Below, one piece after another: positions 43,735 to 52,498 of a stretch of 64,000 nt of DNA; position 1 is the first letter of the stretch; each line of letters opens with the position of its first letter. The notes beneath the pieces are model-generated. The model was not told the DNA's origin, ran no database searches, and saw only the letters and a program-made list of their open reading frames with translations. Origin of the DNA: GCA-2705995 sp965661625 (GTDB lineage: Bacteria > Bacteroidota > Bacteroidia > Flavobacteriales_G > Salibacteraceae); the NCBI GenBank assembly GCA_965661625.1, contig CBFIEM010000005.1, forward strand, positions 102,760 to 166,759. Direction: 5' to 3'. The position numbers were made by a program, and so were the translations under genes.

Positions 43735-44577
43735 ATGCGATGGAAATTGATTCTGCTTTTTATAGTGGTGGGTTCAGGCTTACAGTGTCAGCCACCCACC
43801 GAATTGGATAATAAACTTTCTGTAGTCTGGCACCGCAATGATAGCACTGAAACGGGCATTCAAGAGGACAACTACTTGATTTTAACAATGCGCTTTGGAA
43901 TTGGAGATTCAGTATGGTACGATTGTGCGCTCACCGAAATGGGCCACTTGCGCTGGCATGTAACAGAGCCGGACTATCGCGGAGATATAAACTTAGCCTT
44001 ACTTTCGGCATTTCGCAAAGATTCCCTCACGCTGTATATTGCACCTAACACCTTTTTTCCGAGATTCTTAAAGCAGGAGCGACCTCGCACTGTATCTGCG
44101 AAATCAGTGGTTTGGATGGATTTAGTTGTAGAAGAAGTGTTTACCAAAGATGCTTACACGTCCTTTTTAGCTAGCGAAAAGGAGGCAAAGGCATCTAGTG
44201 AATCTTCTAAAATAATTCAATTCAAGCGCGCGCTCACAACCAAAATGGATACGTTAAATGGAGGTGTTATCATTTCAATACTCGAATATGGAAATGGTAA
44301 TAAACCCGTTCAAGGGAGCAAGGTAAAAGTAAGCTACACCGGCAGGATACATACCGGAGAAATTTTTGACCAAGATCCAGCAGGTTTTTCTTTTGAAGTA
44401 GGTAGTGGAGGAGTTATAAAAGGGTGGGATGTCGCGATTCCATACTTAAATGAAGGATCTACAGCATTGATTATTGTTCCATCCAACTTAGCGTATGGAG
44501 AAAGTGGAGTGCCTGGCACCCCTATTGGTCCTTTTGAGCCATTGCTATTTGAAATATCCTTACTCAGCGTTGAATAA
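43735..44577 (+). CDS. FKBP-type peptidyl-prolyl isomerase, tandem with a degenerate first domain
   Basis: 280 aa with a hydrophobic N-terminus; Cys19 (GLQC) is a poor lipobox, so lipidation is uncertain. The C-terminal half (about 195-280) is a full FKBP domain: VKVSYTGRIHTGEIFDQ, GGVIKGWDVAIPYLNEGS and VPSNLAYGESG carry the usual active-site residues. Residues 45-140 keep the FKBP strand order and a GDSVWYD start but lack most of these residues, so they look like a decayed FKBP domain. Probably a periplasmic folding factor like GldI relatives. Overlaps the convergent ATE-like gene by 18 bp. Confidence 0.82.
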   Translation: MRWKLILLFIVVGSGLQCQPPTELDNKLSVVWHRNDSTETGIQEDNYLILTMRFGIGDSVWYDCALTEMGHLRWHVTEPDYRGDINLALLSAFRKDSLTLYIAPNTFFPRFLKQERPRTVSAKSVVWMDLVVEEVFTKDAYTSFLASEKEAKASSESSKIIQFKRALTTKMDTLNGGVIISILEYGNGNKPVQGSKVKVSYTGRIHTGEIFDQDPAGFSFEVGSGGVIKGWDVAIPYLNEGSTALIIVPSNLAYGESGVPGTPIGPFEPLLFEISLLSVE

Positions 44578-45618
44578 GCAATTGAGCTCCTGTTGAAGCA
44601 GATCTAGGGTCGAATACTCGCCATAGATTAATTGGTACTTGTAAAGGCCATCTAAATAGACTGCATTATTTTTCAAATCGGCAGAGGCTTCCATGTCAAT
44701 GGCATAGTCAAAATCATGGTCACGCGCTAGTTCTGATAATCGGTATAACTCGATTTCATAAATGTATTCTAAGGCGATTATATTGGAGTTACTTTCAACT
44801 TTATGAATGAGTAATTTTGCACTTTGAACAAAACGATTCCTAAAATAATCAACGTAACTAAGCGTGTAATATGGATTATAAATAGATTCAAAACTGGTGT
44901 TTTGTAGGTGCAAGTCCTCTGCCAAATACAGTTTTTTCTCAATTACCCTGGCTGGAAAATCTTCTAGCGCCAAGCTTTTTCGATGCTTCCAAACCTCATC
45001 TAACCCCCTGTATTGATAACTACCTATTCTTAACTTATAGTCGAACTCGCTCGGCTTATCCATTACATATCCAGGGTAATAGTATTCGAAACCATTGGCT
45101 AAAGCATACTTAACCTCAGCCAACATTGTACAGTAACCAAGACTATACTTGCTGTACCGTTCATCAAATAGTGCTAAGAGGCTTGCTATAGCATGTTTAC
45201 CTCTGTCAAAAAAACTGCATGCAATCAATACATTGCCATGGTAAATACAAATTTCACGCGTATTGAACTCAGGCTCGAAGCCATATGGGTTGAACACTTG
45301 GTTTAAGTCATCATATAGAAACCCCTTAAAACGCGTTTTGTGTTTTTGGTAAAGTATCTCTTTTTCAGGGGTTATATCAATAGGACCTTCTTCAATTCGA
45401 AACTGCCTGTTGATCCTGCGCATGCGTTTGCGCTGAGATTTAGAAAATTGAAAATCGGATAATGCGAGTCGGATGTTTAAAACAGAAAAGAGTTGTTCAT
45501 CCAAGCATATGACATCAGACTTATTTAGAAGTGCACCATTTCTAAACCAGCCTTTTCTAAGAAAACTATCGAGTTGTTCGGGTTGAAAATTGCGCGGTTG
45601 GTAAAATTGAACTAGCAT
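44560..45618 (-). CDS. Arginyl/leucyl-tRNA-protein transferase-like (ATE/Bpt) protein
   Basis: 352 aa. The GNAT-like C-terminal ATE signature is visible: GWFRNGALLNKSDVICLDEQ (about 23-42), SKSQRKRMRRINRQF (about 58-72) and YSLGYCTMLAEVKYALANG (about 160-180), and YYPGYVMDKPSE. Bacterial Bpt adds Leu to N-terminal Asp/Glu of proteins to mark them for degradation; Bacteroidota forms lack the N-terminal Cys cluster of eukaryotic ATE1. Starts 1 bp after the upstream gene. Substrate residue not determined. Confidence 0.78.
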   Translation of the reverse strand: MLVQFYQPRNFQPEQLDSFLRKGWFRNGALLNKSDVICLDEQLFSVLNIRLALSDFQFSKSQRKRMRRINRQFRIEEGPIDITPEKEILYQKHKTRFKGFLYDDLNQVFNPYGFEPEFNTREICIYHGNVLIACSFFDRGKHAIASLLALFDERYSKYSLGYCTMLAEVKYALANGFEYYYPGYVMDKPSEFDYKLRIGSYQYRGLDEVWKHRKSLALEDFPARVIEKKLYLAEDLHLQNTSFESIYNPYYTLSYVDYFRNRFVQSAKLLIHKVESNSNIIALEYIYEIELYRLSELARDHDFDYAIDMEASADLKNNAVYLDGLYKYQLIYGEYSTLDLLQQELNCLFNAE

Positions 45619-45619
45619 C

Positions 45620-46054
45620 TCAGTTCAATCGCGTAAGGCTTTCTGCTCCGTACTTTTGTCCGGTTTTGTGATACAAATAATACGTTTCCTTTTCAATTTC
45701 AAGGATAAACCAACCTTTACCAAGGATTTCTACTATGCTACAGTTAAGCGGCAGATCTGAAACTAAATCTCCATAAATATTCATATCAACCTGTACATCA
45801 GGAATAGGGTTGACAGGAAAACTGTTTTTTCCGACTTTGGTAATACACTCAAATCCAGAGGTTCCTGAACCATAAAAGTGGTATAGAAACTCTACTTCGC
45901 GTACTTCGATCGTATACCAATAGTTGCCATGCATACTAACTATGCTCATTTCCTCTGGTAAACGATTCTGAAGACGCAGATTTTCGTCACGAGGCTGAGC
46001 GATACAGAAAGTCGTCACTGCAAGGAAGAAAAGTAAGGAAAGCGTATTTTTCAT
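45620..46054 (-). CDS. Hypothetical secreted protein
   Basis: 144 aa with a signal peptide (about 1-19, ending FCIAQ). The mature part is beta-rich, with YWYTIEVREVEFLYHF and GKGWFILEIEKETYYLYHK, suggesting a small single-domain fold. No motif recognised. It is cotranscribed with the ATE-like gene downstream (1-bp gap), though a secreted and a cytosolic protein share no obvious task. Confidence 0.7.
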   Translation of the reverse strand: MKNTLSLLFFLAVTTFCIAQPRDENLRLQNRLPEEMSIVSMHGNYWYTIEVREVEFLYHFYGSGTSGFECITKVGKNSFPVNPIPDVQVDMNIYGDLVSDLPLNCSIVEILGKGWFILEIEKETYYLYHKTGQKYGAESLTRLN

Positions 46055-46215
46055 GGCTAAGTGCTTGAAAATGGAGGTGCAAAATAGTTATAAATTATTC
46101 TGGTGCGCCAAACATTAAGGCGGGAATTATCCATAAAATAACACGGATTTCAATTGAATTGTTAATATCTCATTCCGTGCTTTTTAATCGGGTTTTAACT
46201 TCGGATTCATCGGTG

Positions 46216-46223
46216 TACCTTTG
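46216..46223 (+). promoter_or_regulatory. -7 box of the 46228 gene
   Basis: TACCTTTG, perfect TAnnTTTG match; only 4 nt before ATG 46228. No TTG at -33. Confidence 0.5.
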
Positions 46224-46227
46224 AGTC

Positions 46228-46500
46228 ATGAAATCAAGCAGTGCAGACTTAATTGCTCGGGTAATTTTAGGCTTTTTAATTGTAGCGGGTTTAATGAGTA
46301 TTGGCATCTATTCTTTTGGAATAGCTATGATGACCCTTCCGCTTATTTTATCTGGAATTTTTTTAGCACTCTTTATTGTTACTCCGTTTATTCTTGTATT
46401 CCGTGCATTTCGCAAAAAGAAGGATTCCGATTCTGGAGTTAGCGGTTCCTCTGACCTTCCAAATGAAGGAGCTCATGTGCTTTGGCGCAAAGATGATTAG
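46228..46500 (+). CDS. Small two-helix membrane protein
   Basis: 90 aa. Two hydrophobic helices (about 8-32 and 35-58) followed by a basic, Ser-rich tail (FRAFRKKKDSDSG). A -7 box TACCTTTG is 4 nt in front of the ATG, supporting a real gene with a very short leader. Another frame overlaps it but lacks such support. Function unknown. Confidence 0.68.
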   Translation: MKSSSADLIARVILGFLIVAGLMSIGIYSFGIAMMTLPLILSGIFLALFIVTPFILVFRAFRKKKDSDSGVSGSSDLPNEGAHVLWRKDD

Positions 46501-46584
46501 CGGTAGGGCAAAGCGTTTATTCGTCACCTAGATTATTCTGTTTTGACCATAATCAGTCAAGAAAACCGAAGCTTACGTGCAATC

Positions 46585-46619
46585 AAAAAAAAATCCTCAC
46601 ACTAGAATGGTAAGGATTT
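46585..46619 (-). terminator. Terminator after tRNA-Arg
   Basis: Minus-strand stem, arms 46610-46619 and 46591-46600 (one G-T wobble), followed by a T-run (46585-46593 as A on plus). Confidence 0.75.
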
Positions 46620-46633
46620 CAATTGTAATGAAG

Positions 46634-46707
46634 TGATCGCGACAGGATTCGAACCTGTGACCGTCTGCTTAGAAGGCAGATGCTCTATCCAGCTGAGCTA
46701 CGCGACC
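46634..46707 (-). tRNA. tRNA-Arg (anticodon TCT)
   Basis: 74 nt. Acceptor GGTCGCG pairs with CGCGATC, anticodon loop TTCTAAG gives TCT, T-loop TTCGAAT. 3' CCA is not encoded. Its own terminator follows at 46585-46619. Confidence 0.97.
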
Positions 46708-46712
46708 AGGGC

Positions 46713-46742
46713 AAAAAAAAAGCCTTACACGCTGTAAGGCTT
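46713..46742 (-). terminator. Terminator after tRNA-Pro
   Basis: Minus-strand stem 46733-46742 with 46720-46729, loop CGC complement, then a T-run (46713-46720). It separates the two tRNA transcripts. Confidence 0.85.
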
Positions 46743-46744
46743 TG

Positions 46745-46819
46745 TCGGGGCGGCAGGATTCGAACCTGCGACCTCCTGCTCCCAAAGCAGGCGCGATGAC
46801 CGGGCTACGCTACGCCCCG
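46745..46819 (-). tRNA. tRNA-Pro (anticodon TGG)
   Basis: 75 nt. Acceptor CGGGGCG with CGCCCCG, anticodon loop TTTGGGA gives TGG, T-loop TTCGAAT. No encoded CCA. Confidence 0.97.
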
Positions 46820-46941
46820 AATTGCTTTGTTTGCAACCGGACGGCAAAAATACATATTGGAAACAAGAATCCAAGCAAAACCACTATTCATTTTGTAAAA
46901 AAATGCAATTCTGATATTGACGAATAAACACGATGGAGTTT

Positions 46942-47451
46942 TTAGGATAATGTTACTACAATACAATCTCCAGAACCAAGTTGAACTCCTTTAATATCGC
47001 TTTTAAAAGCAGTGTCGTAAGTGGTTGAACTTGTCTGTGTTACTTGATAATAGAAGTACGAATAGTAAGCAGGAACAACCGGTAGGATGGAGGCCTTATT
47101 GCATGTTGATTCACAATTCGGTGCAAAGGCATTACATGTGTCCGTGATATTGCCTATGTATTGGTTATTAACATAAACTGCGAGGTATACATTCCAAGTA
47201 TTTAGAACTGGGCGGTTGGAAATGAAGTTAATTCCTCCATTGTAAATACAGGTCCCATCATTTTCCCGTGCTTCGGGATCAAAGTTTATAGCGCGATCAT
47301 CTGTACAACCCTTATATTCACAACTACCATCTTCTTTTTCAGCATTGTAAGAAAAATTGCTCGCGGTAGGGTCGGTACACCCTTTTTCTGAACAAGAGGC
47401 TGTAATCGCCACAAAGAATACTGCAAAACAGAGCCTGATAATGCGCTGCAT
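46942..47451 (-). CDS. Lipoprotein with Cys-rich GCTDPxAxN repeats
   Basis: 169 aa. Lipobox ASC at about residue 20. Two Cys-rich repeats follow (CTDPTASNFSYNAEKEDGSC and CTDDRAINFDPEARENDGTC, 20 residues each), a motif seen in many Bacteroidota surface proteins, with acidic residues that may bind calcium. A beta-rich domain of about 100 residues ends the protein. Function unknown. Confidence 0.75.
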   Translation of the reverse strand: MQRIIRLCFAVFFVAITASCSEKGCTDPTASNFSYNAEKEDGSCEYKGCTDDRAINFDPEARENDGTCIYNGGINFISNRPVLNTWNVYLAVYVNNQYIGNITDTCNAFAPNCESTCNKASILPVVPAYYSYFYYQVTQTSSTTYDTAFKSDIKGVQLGSGDCIVVTLS

Positions 47452-47469
47452 ATATAAGCGTTTATTGTA

Positions 47470-48825
47470 CTAATATACCTCCTTTAACTGATTTGCGCTT
47501 AGCTCACCCAGTTTATCATGTAGAATATGATCGGGATTAGCTTCTATCTCATCAACAAAACTTTGCATCACATCCAATACCTTCGGGCGTTCATCATTAT
47601 AGACATCACCTGATAAAAGCTTTAACACATCCTTGTGGTATTTTGGGTGATCCACAAATAAGGTAAACAAGACATTTAGTCGGTAATAAATTGTAATAAA
47701 CTCATACCAAATCGCAGTTCCTTTTTTTAGCGCACTGGCATATTCGTCCATGTTTGATTTGGAGAAATAATGTCCGTGTCGCAATTTATTTTTGTGTTGA
47801 ATGATATTACTTGCCAATATCCGACTGCTATTTAATGCAATACTAACACCTGAGCTAAAAATTGGGTCAACAAAACGGGCAGCGTCGCCAACTAGCGCCC
47901 AGCCATCGCCTGTGATTTCTTTCATCGCATAACTGTAATCTCCCTCTACCTTAAGTGGCTTAACTTGCTCTGATTGGTTGATTTTTTCAGCTATTTGTGG
48001 ATATTCATTCAGGCATTCGTCGAAGAATTTTTCAGGTCTTATTCCTTTTTCTTTGAAAGCTGTTGCTTGAGATACGATACCTATACTTGTAATGTCATCA
48101 GTAATTGGTATTTGCCAAATCCAAGAGTTTGGAATTGGTAAGAAATGAACTTGAATATGCGTTGAAGCTCGGTCACTACCACGATCAAAATTCTTGAACC
48201 AACTGTGTATCGCAAATTGATCAAAATGCGGGTCCTTTACTTTGAGTTTTAAACGGTTACCTATGAAGGTAAACCTTCCAGAGGCGTCAACGACGAGTGC
48301 AGCTCTCGCAGTGGCTTGATGGCTGTCCTTTATGAAGATTACTTCGTGGTAATCATCTTGGTGGAAATTGACCTTAGTGACTTTGGCATGTTGTTCTACT
48401 TGCGCTCCTTTGGATTCGGCATGATTGAGCAACAATTGATCGAACTTACTTCTGTCTACATGAAAAGTGTAGGCATCATTCTCTTCTAAGTCATTAAACT
48501 CAACGCCAACTTTACAATCATCTTCAATACCGTCCCACCCATGTTGATGGTATCTTTTTCCATCAGCAGTCCAACTAGCGCCTGTTTTCTTTTGAAATCC
48601 TGCCTGTTCCATTACTTCCATAAAACCAATTTCATGAAAGACGCGATTACTGGCAGGTACAAGGGACTCGCCAACATGGTCACGCGGAAATGACTCTTTT
48701 TCTAAGATTAGTGTTGTTATACCCTCTGGAACGAGGTAGCTAGCCAAGGCAGCTCCGGCAGGACCGCCTCCAATAATTATTACATCAAAATCTTGCTTGG
48801 TATTACTCCATGGAAATTTGCTCAT
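47470..48825 (-). CDS. Flavin-dependent halogenase-like FAD oxidoreductase
   Basis: 451 aa from ATG 48825; reading upstream would run into the tRNA-Ser gene. FAD Rossmann motif GGGPAGAALA (19-28), FPRDHVGESLVPASN (46-60), a Lys at 79-80 followed by TGASW, the W235-I-W-Q-I-P240 motif (WxWxIP of flavin halogenases) and GDAARFVDPIFSSGV (313-327). These are the features of CmlS/CndH-type halogenases, where the Lys activates hypohalite and WxWxIP keeps out monooxygenase activity. No carrier protein or NRPS gene is adjacent. Could be an unrelated tryptophan-halogenase-family reductase. Confidence 0.75.
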   Translation of the reverse strand: MSKFPWSNTKQDFDVIIIGGGPAGAALASYLVPEGITTLILEKESFPRDHVGESLVPASNRVFHEIGFMEVMEQAGFQKKTGASWTADGKRYHQHGWDGIEDDCKVGVEFNDLEENDAYTFHVDRSKFDQLLLNHAESKGAQVEQHAKVTKVNFHQDDYHEVIFIKDSHQATARAALVVDASGRFTFIGNRLKLKVKDPHFDQFAIHSWFKNFDRGSDRASTHIQVHFLPIPNSWIWQIPITDDITSIGIVSQATAFKEKGIRPEKFFDECLNEYPQIAEKINQSEQVKPLKVEGDYSYAMKEITGDGWALVGDAARFVDPIFSSGVSIALNSSRILASNIIQHKNKLRHGHYFSKSNMDEYASALKKGTAIWYEFITIYYRLNVLFTLFVDHPKYHKDVLKLLSGDVYNDERPKVLDVMQSFVDEIEANPDHILHDKLGELSANQLKEVY

Positions 48826-48902
48826 ATTAGGAAACACGTTGAGCAGGCAAAAAGGTTTGGTTTGGCAGAGCGAATTTAAGAACGAAGGGTTAAGCGCAAA
48901 AA

Positions 48903-48932
48903 AAAAGCCGATTCTGTTACAAATCGGCTTTT
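48903..48932 (-). terminator. Terminator after tRNA-Ser
   Basis: Minus-strand 11-bp stem, arms 48922-48932 and 48903-48913, loop 8 nt, then a long T-run (A-run 48898-48906 on plus). Confidence 0.85.
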
Positions 48933-48933
48933 G

Positions 48934-49016
48934 CGGAGAGACCGAGATTCGAACTCGGGGGACGCAAAACGTCCACAGCTTAGCAGGCTGCTGCATTACC
49001 ACTCTGCCACCTCTCC
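48934..49016 (-). tRNA. tRNA-Ser (anticodon GCT)
   Basis: 83 nt with a long variable arm. Acceptor GGAGAGG with TCTCTCC, anticodon loop CTGCTAA gives GCT, T-loop TTCGAAT. No encoded CCA. Confidence 0.97.
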
Positions 49017-49070
49017 TGAATGGAATGCAAAAGTAAGCATCCTTGAAATTCACACAAGCGAAATCACAAT

Positions 49071-51125
49071 TTATTCATCCGGATATTCAATCCGAACATG
49101 ATAGATGCTCATAAGCCGTTTTTTGAATAGCTTTTTGAGCTCTGAAATGTCTTTAAACGTAATGTCGGCGCGAATGAACTGTTGCTCTCGTGCTTGACCA
49201 TCTATAATCTGATCAACGAGATTGCTGATACTATCCACAGTATGCTCTTTCAAGCTTCTCGAAGCGGCCTCAACACTATCTGCCATCATTAGTATTGCTG
49301 TTTCTTTTGAGAATGGGGTAGGGCCTGGGTATTGAAAGCCGGAGATGGCAATTTCTGGATTCTGTTTTTTACTCATTGCATAAAAATAACGAGTAACCGT
49401 AGTTCCATGATGCGAACGAATAAAATCGATAAGTTGCTCAGGAAGGCCTTGCTTTTTCCCCAATTCTATTCCGTCAATAACATGGTTTATGATTACCTGA
49501 GCACTTTCTTCATAACTGAGGTCGTCATGTGGGTTGTGATTTCCCGATTGATTTTCAATGAAGTAAATTGGGTTTAATGATTTTCCTATATCGTGGTACA
49601 AAGCACCAGTCCTTACAAGCAAGGCGTCGCCATTGATCGCTATAGCGGCTTCTTCAGCTAGATTCGCCACTTGTAAGCTATGTTGAAAAGTTCCAGGAGC
49701 TTTGCTCGCTAATTTTCTGAGCAGTGGGCTGTTGGTATCAGCCAATTCCATCAAGGTTACATCACTAATAAAACCGAACAGCCTTTCCAGAAAGTACATC
49801 AATGGATATGATAATAACGTGAGGAGTGAACTAATAGCAAAGTATCCAATGTTAGCAAAGTCGATTTGATCGTATGTGCCTTCTTGAATTACTGAAAACC
49901 CCAAATAACTGAGCGTGTAAGTGATAAAAACAATCATAACCGTAACAAGCAATTGAGAGCGTTTTCGCAGTGAGGCCAACGAGAAAACAGCAATGAGGCC
50001 GGTAATGGTTTGAATAAAGACAAACTCAAATGGGTTTTTAACCATTAATCCAATAACAATAATGCTAACCACATGAATGAAAGACGCCAAGCGAGTATCG
50101 AAAAAGGTGCGAATTATTATAGGTAATAAACAAAAAGGCAAAACATAGGTGTCTATGCTGTCGATGAGCCCCGGAATAGAAGCTAAGTAAGCATTTGCAG
50201 TGAATAAAAATAAGATGAAAACTACCTTCTTGGATGCTGTAATAATGTCTTGACGGAAGATAGAGAGGAAGAAAAGCAGGACAAGCACAGAAAGTGTTAC
50301 AAGAATTATTTGGCCGGAAAGCACATAATCAACCTCATCCGCATTCATTTTATTCGCCAACTCCTTTTCAAGACTTTGAAGCCTTGAGATTGTTGCCTCC
50401 GTAACTAAATCGCCCCTGCCAATTATTTTTTCGTTTTTAGCGACTTTACCCGCATACTTGGGCAAGGAAGCGATTTGGTCCTGGATAATTTGCTTGGTAA
50501 GCAAGGGGTCGAACACGACATTAGGAGCGAGTATACCCGCCAACCAATTGTCAATTATTTCAAACTCTTGTTGCGCTGTAGATTGAATAAGGCGATTACG
50601 AACACGGTCAAAAGCTCCTTGTAAAGTGTGAAACTGACTCCAGGTATATTCAGCTTCTAGTTTGTTGTCAATTAACACAATTAAGTCATCATCCGACAAG
50701 CTATCACTCCAATCTCCTTGTTCTCTAATGCCTCGCTTATAAACGGACTCAACAATAGACTGCGTGGTGTGAAGCACTGCGCTATCTAATTGCTCAGTTT
50801 TATTGGCAGTATTGTGGATGATAAATTGATTTCTAAGTTGCTTTTGGGCCTGAATTCGACGGTTGCTATCTAGTTGAAAATGTAAAAGCGTTGATGACTC
50901 AATTTGCGTACGTTCTTGTTTAACTTGTTCTTCACTCTTCAGTATTGCATAGTCAAAGGGCGCAATTAAGTCCTCATGAAGCCAAGGGCTATTCTTCGTG
51001 TATTCATACTGAAACTGGACTTCTCGTGGAAATATATACACGATTAAGCCGATACTTATTACGGTAACCAAAATTTTAAACAAGAAATTGTGGCTATTTC
51101 GAATTTGCTCAATTAAGTCTTTCAT
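49071..51125 (-). CDS. 7TMR-HD family HD-hydrolase (PgpH-like)
   Basis: 684 aa. One N-terminal helix (about 15-33), a periplasmic 7TMR-HDED domain (about 45-260), seven helices (about 265-455), then a cytoplasmic HD domain: HSLQVANLAEEAAIA and YHDIGK (HD at 511-512), with GNHNPHDD and RSHHGT. In Listeria PgpH this domain hydrolyses c-di-AMP. Metal ligands are all present, so it should be active, but the nucleotide is not proved here. It is divergent from the thiolase gene, with TACTTTCG (one mismatch) upstream of its ATG. Confidence 0.88.
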   Translation of the reverse strand: MKDLIEQIRNSHNFLFKILVTVISIGLIVYIFPREVQFQYEYTKNSPWLHEDLIAPFDYAILKSEEQVKQERTQIESSTLLHFQLDSNRRIQAQKQLRNQFIIHNTANKTEQLDSAVLHTTQSIVESVYKRGIREQGDWSDSLSDDDLIVLIDNKLEAEYTWSQFHTLQGAFDRVRNRLIQSTAQQEFEIIDNWLAGILAPNVVFDPLLTKQIIQDQIASLPKYAGKVAKNEKIIGRGDLVTEATISRLQSLEKELANKMNADEVDYVLSGQIILVTLSVLVLLFFLSIFRQDIITASKKVVFILFLFTANAYLASIPGLIDSIDTYVLPFCLLPIIIRTFFDTRLASFIHVVSIIVIGLMVKNPFEFVFIQTITGLIAVFSLASLRKRSQLLVTVMIVFITYTLSYLGFSVIQEGTYDQIDFANIGYFAISSLLTLLSYPLMYFLERLFGFISDVTLMELADTNSPLLRKLASKAPGTFQHSLQVANLAEEAAIAINGDALLVRTGALYHDIGKSLNPIYFIENQSGNHNPHDDLSYEESAQVIINHVIDGIELGKKQGLPEQLIDFIRSHHGTTVTRYFYAMSKKQNPEIAISGFQYPGPTPFSKETAILMMADSVEAASRSLKEHTVDSISNLVDQIIDGQAREQQFIRADITFKDISELKKLFKKRLMSIYHVRIEYPDE

Positions 51126-51162
51126 CGCGATACGAAAGTATGGAAACAGAAGCAGAGTAAAG

Positions 51163-51194
51163 TTGCAAAAACTACCCTATAATGGTTATTTTTG
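51163..51194 (+). promoter_or_regulatory. Promoter of the thiolase gene
   Basis: TTG (51163-51165), 21-nt spacer, TATTTTTG (51187-51194): exact Bacteroidota consensus, 38 nt upstream of ATG 51233. It also rules out the in-frame ATG at 51182. Confidence 0.8.
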
Positions 51195-51232
51195 CATTCC
51201 TTAATTTATCATCGGAACTAAACAGGAATAAC

Positions 51233-52411
51233 ATGAAAGAAGTATATATCGTATCCGCAGTTCGCACGCCAATTGGAAGTTTTGGAGGGGCATTAGCATC
51301 TATTTCAGCCACTAAATTGGGTTCAATAGCCATCGAAGCGGCTATTGATCGCGCTGGTATAAAAGCAGACCATGTTCAGGAAGTATTTATGGGGAATGTA
51401 CTGCAAGCTGGATTAGGTCAAGCACCTGCTAGACAAGCGGCCAAAGGAGCAGGAATTGGAGATAGCGTTCCTTGTACAACAGTGAACAAAGTGTGTGCGT
51501 CGGGTATGAAATCAATAGCCTTAGCTGCCCAGTCTATTATGTTAGGTGATAACGATGTAGTTGTTGCAGGGGGGATGGAGAACATGTCGAATGTTCCTCA
51601 CTACTTAAAGAACAGCCGCAACGGGTTTAAGCTAGGGGATGCAAAATTAACTGATGGGTTAGTTTTTGACGGCCTTACAGATGTGTATAACCAATATCAT
51701 ATGGGAAATGCCGCTGAGCTTTGTGCTAAGGAGTGTGATTTGTCACGTGAGGCTCAGGATACTTTTGCTATCAATTCCTACAAACGTGCCGCTGCAGCTT
51801 ATGAAGCTGGAAAGTTTGAAGATGAAATTGTACCTGTTGAAGTTCCTCAACGCAAGGGTGATCCCATTATCGTGAAGGAAGATGAAGACTATAAAAAGGT
51901 GAACTTTGATAAAATTCCAGCTTTGAGGCCGGTATTTCAGAAAGAGGGAACAGTTACTGCAGCAAATGCTTCTAACTTGAATGATGGTGCTTCTGCGCTG
52001 CTCTTGATGAGTAAAGAAAAAGCTGAAGAACTTGGTGTTAAGCCAATGGCTAGAATACTTTCATATGCTGATGCAGCTCAAGCTCCTGAATGGTTTACAA
52101 CTGCTCCTTCAAAGGCGCTACCTAAAGCACTTGATAAGGCTGGTTTAACCAAAGACGATATTGATTTTTGGGAAGTGAATGAAGCATTTTCGGCTGTTTC
52201 TTTGGCTAATATGCAAATCATGAACCTCGATCCTGAAAAGGTGGATGTTAATGGTGGTGCTGTTGCAGTGGGTCATCCATTGGGAAGTTCTGGGTCTCGC
52301 ATTGTAGTAACACTTTTACATGTGTTAAAACAAAATTCAGGTAAAAAGGGCGCCGCCGGAATCTGTAATGGAGGGGGTGGTGCTTCGGCAATGGTCGTTG
52401 AGCTCGTGTAG
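51233..52411 (+). CDS. Acetyl-CoA C-acyltransferase (thiolase)
   Basis: 392 aa from ATG 51233. The catalytic Cys88 (VNKVCASGMKS), the His in AVGHPLGSSGSR and the second Cys in GICNGGGGASA are all present. It condenses or cleaves acyl-CoA in fatty-acid or ketone metabolism. Length and motifs fit acetyl-CoA acetyltransferase. Preceded by a full-consensus promoter; single gene as judged by the 88-bp gap downstream. Confidence 0.93.
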   Translation: MKEVYIVSAVRTPIGSFGGALASISATKLGSIAIEAAIDRAGIKADHVQEVFMGNVLQAGLGQAPARQAAKGAGIGDSVPCTTVNKVCASGMKSIALAAQSIMLGDNDVVVAGGMENMSNVPHYLKNSRNGFKLGDAKLTDGLVFDGLTDVYNQYHMGNAAELCAKECDLSREAQDTFAINSYKRAAAAYEAGKFEDEIVPVEVPQRKGDPIIVKEDEDYKKVNFDKIPALRPVFQKEGTVTAANASNLNDGASALLLMSKEKAEELGVKPMARILSYADAAQAPEWFTTAPSKALPKALDKAGLTKDDIDFWEVNEAFSAVSLANMQIMNLDPEKVDVNGGAVAVGHPLGSSGSRIVVTLLHVLKQNSGKKGAAGICNGGGGASAMVVELV

Positions 52412-52498
52412 AACTCATACTGATTTGTTGATAAAATATTTTGAAGGCTTGGCAGGAAAGGAAGAAGAAGTTCTTTTTTTGTCAAGCTTTATTCGTTT

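Noticed and set aside
46221..46442. Second frame overlapping the two-helix protein
   Set aside because: No membrane-helix or start support; the frame at 46228 has a -7 box and ordinary helices.
48826..49053. Upstream extension of the halogenase-like gene
   Set aside because: It would run through the tRNA-Ser gene and its terminator.
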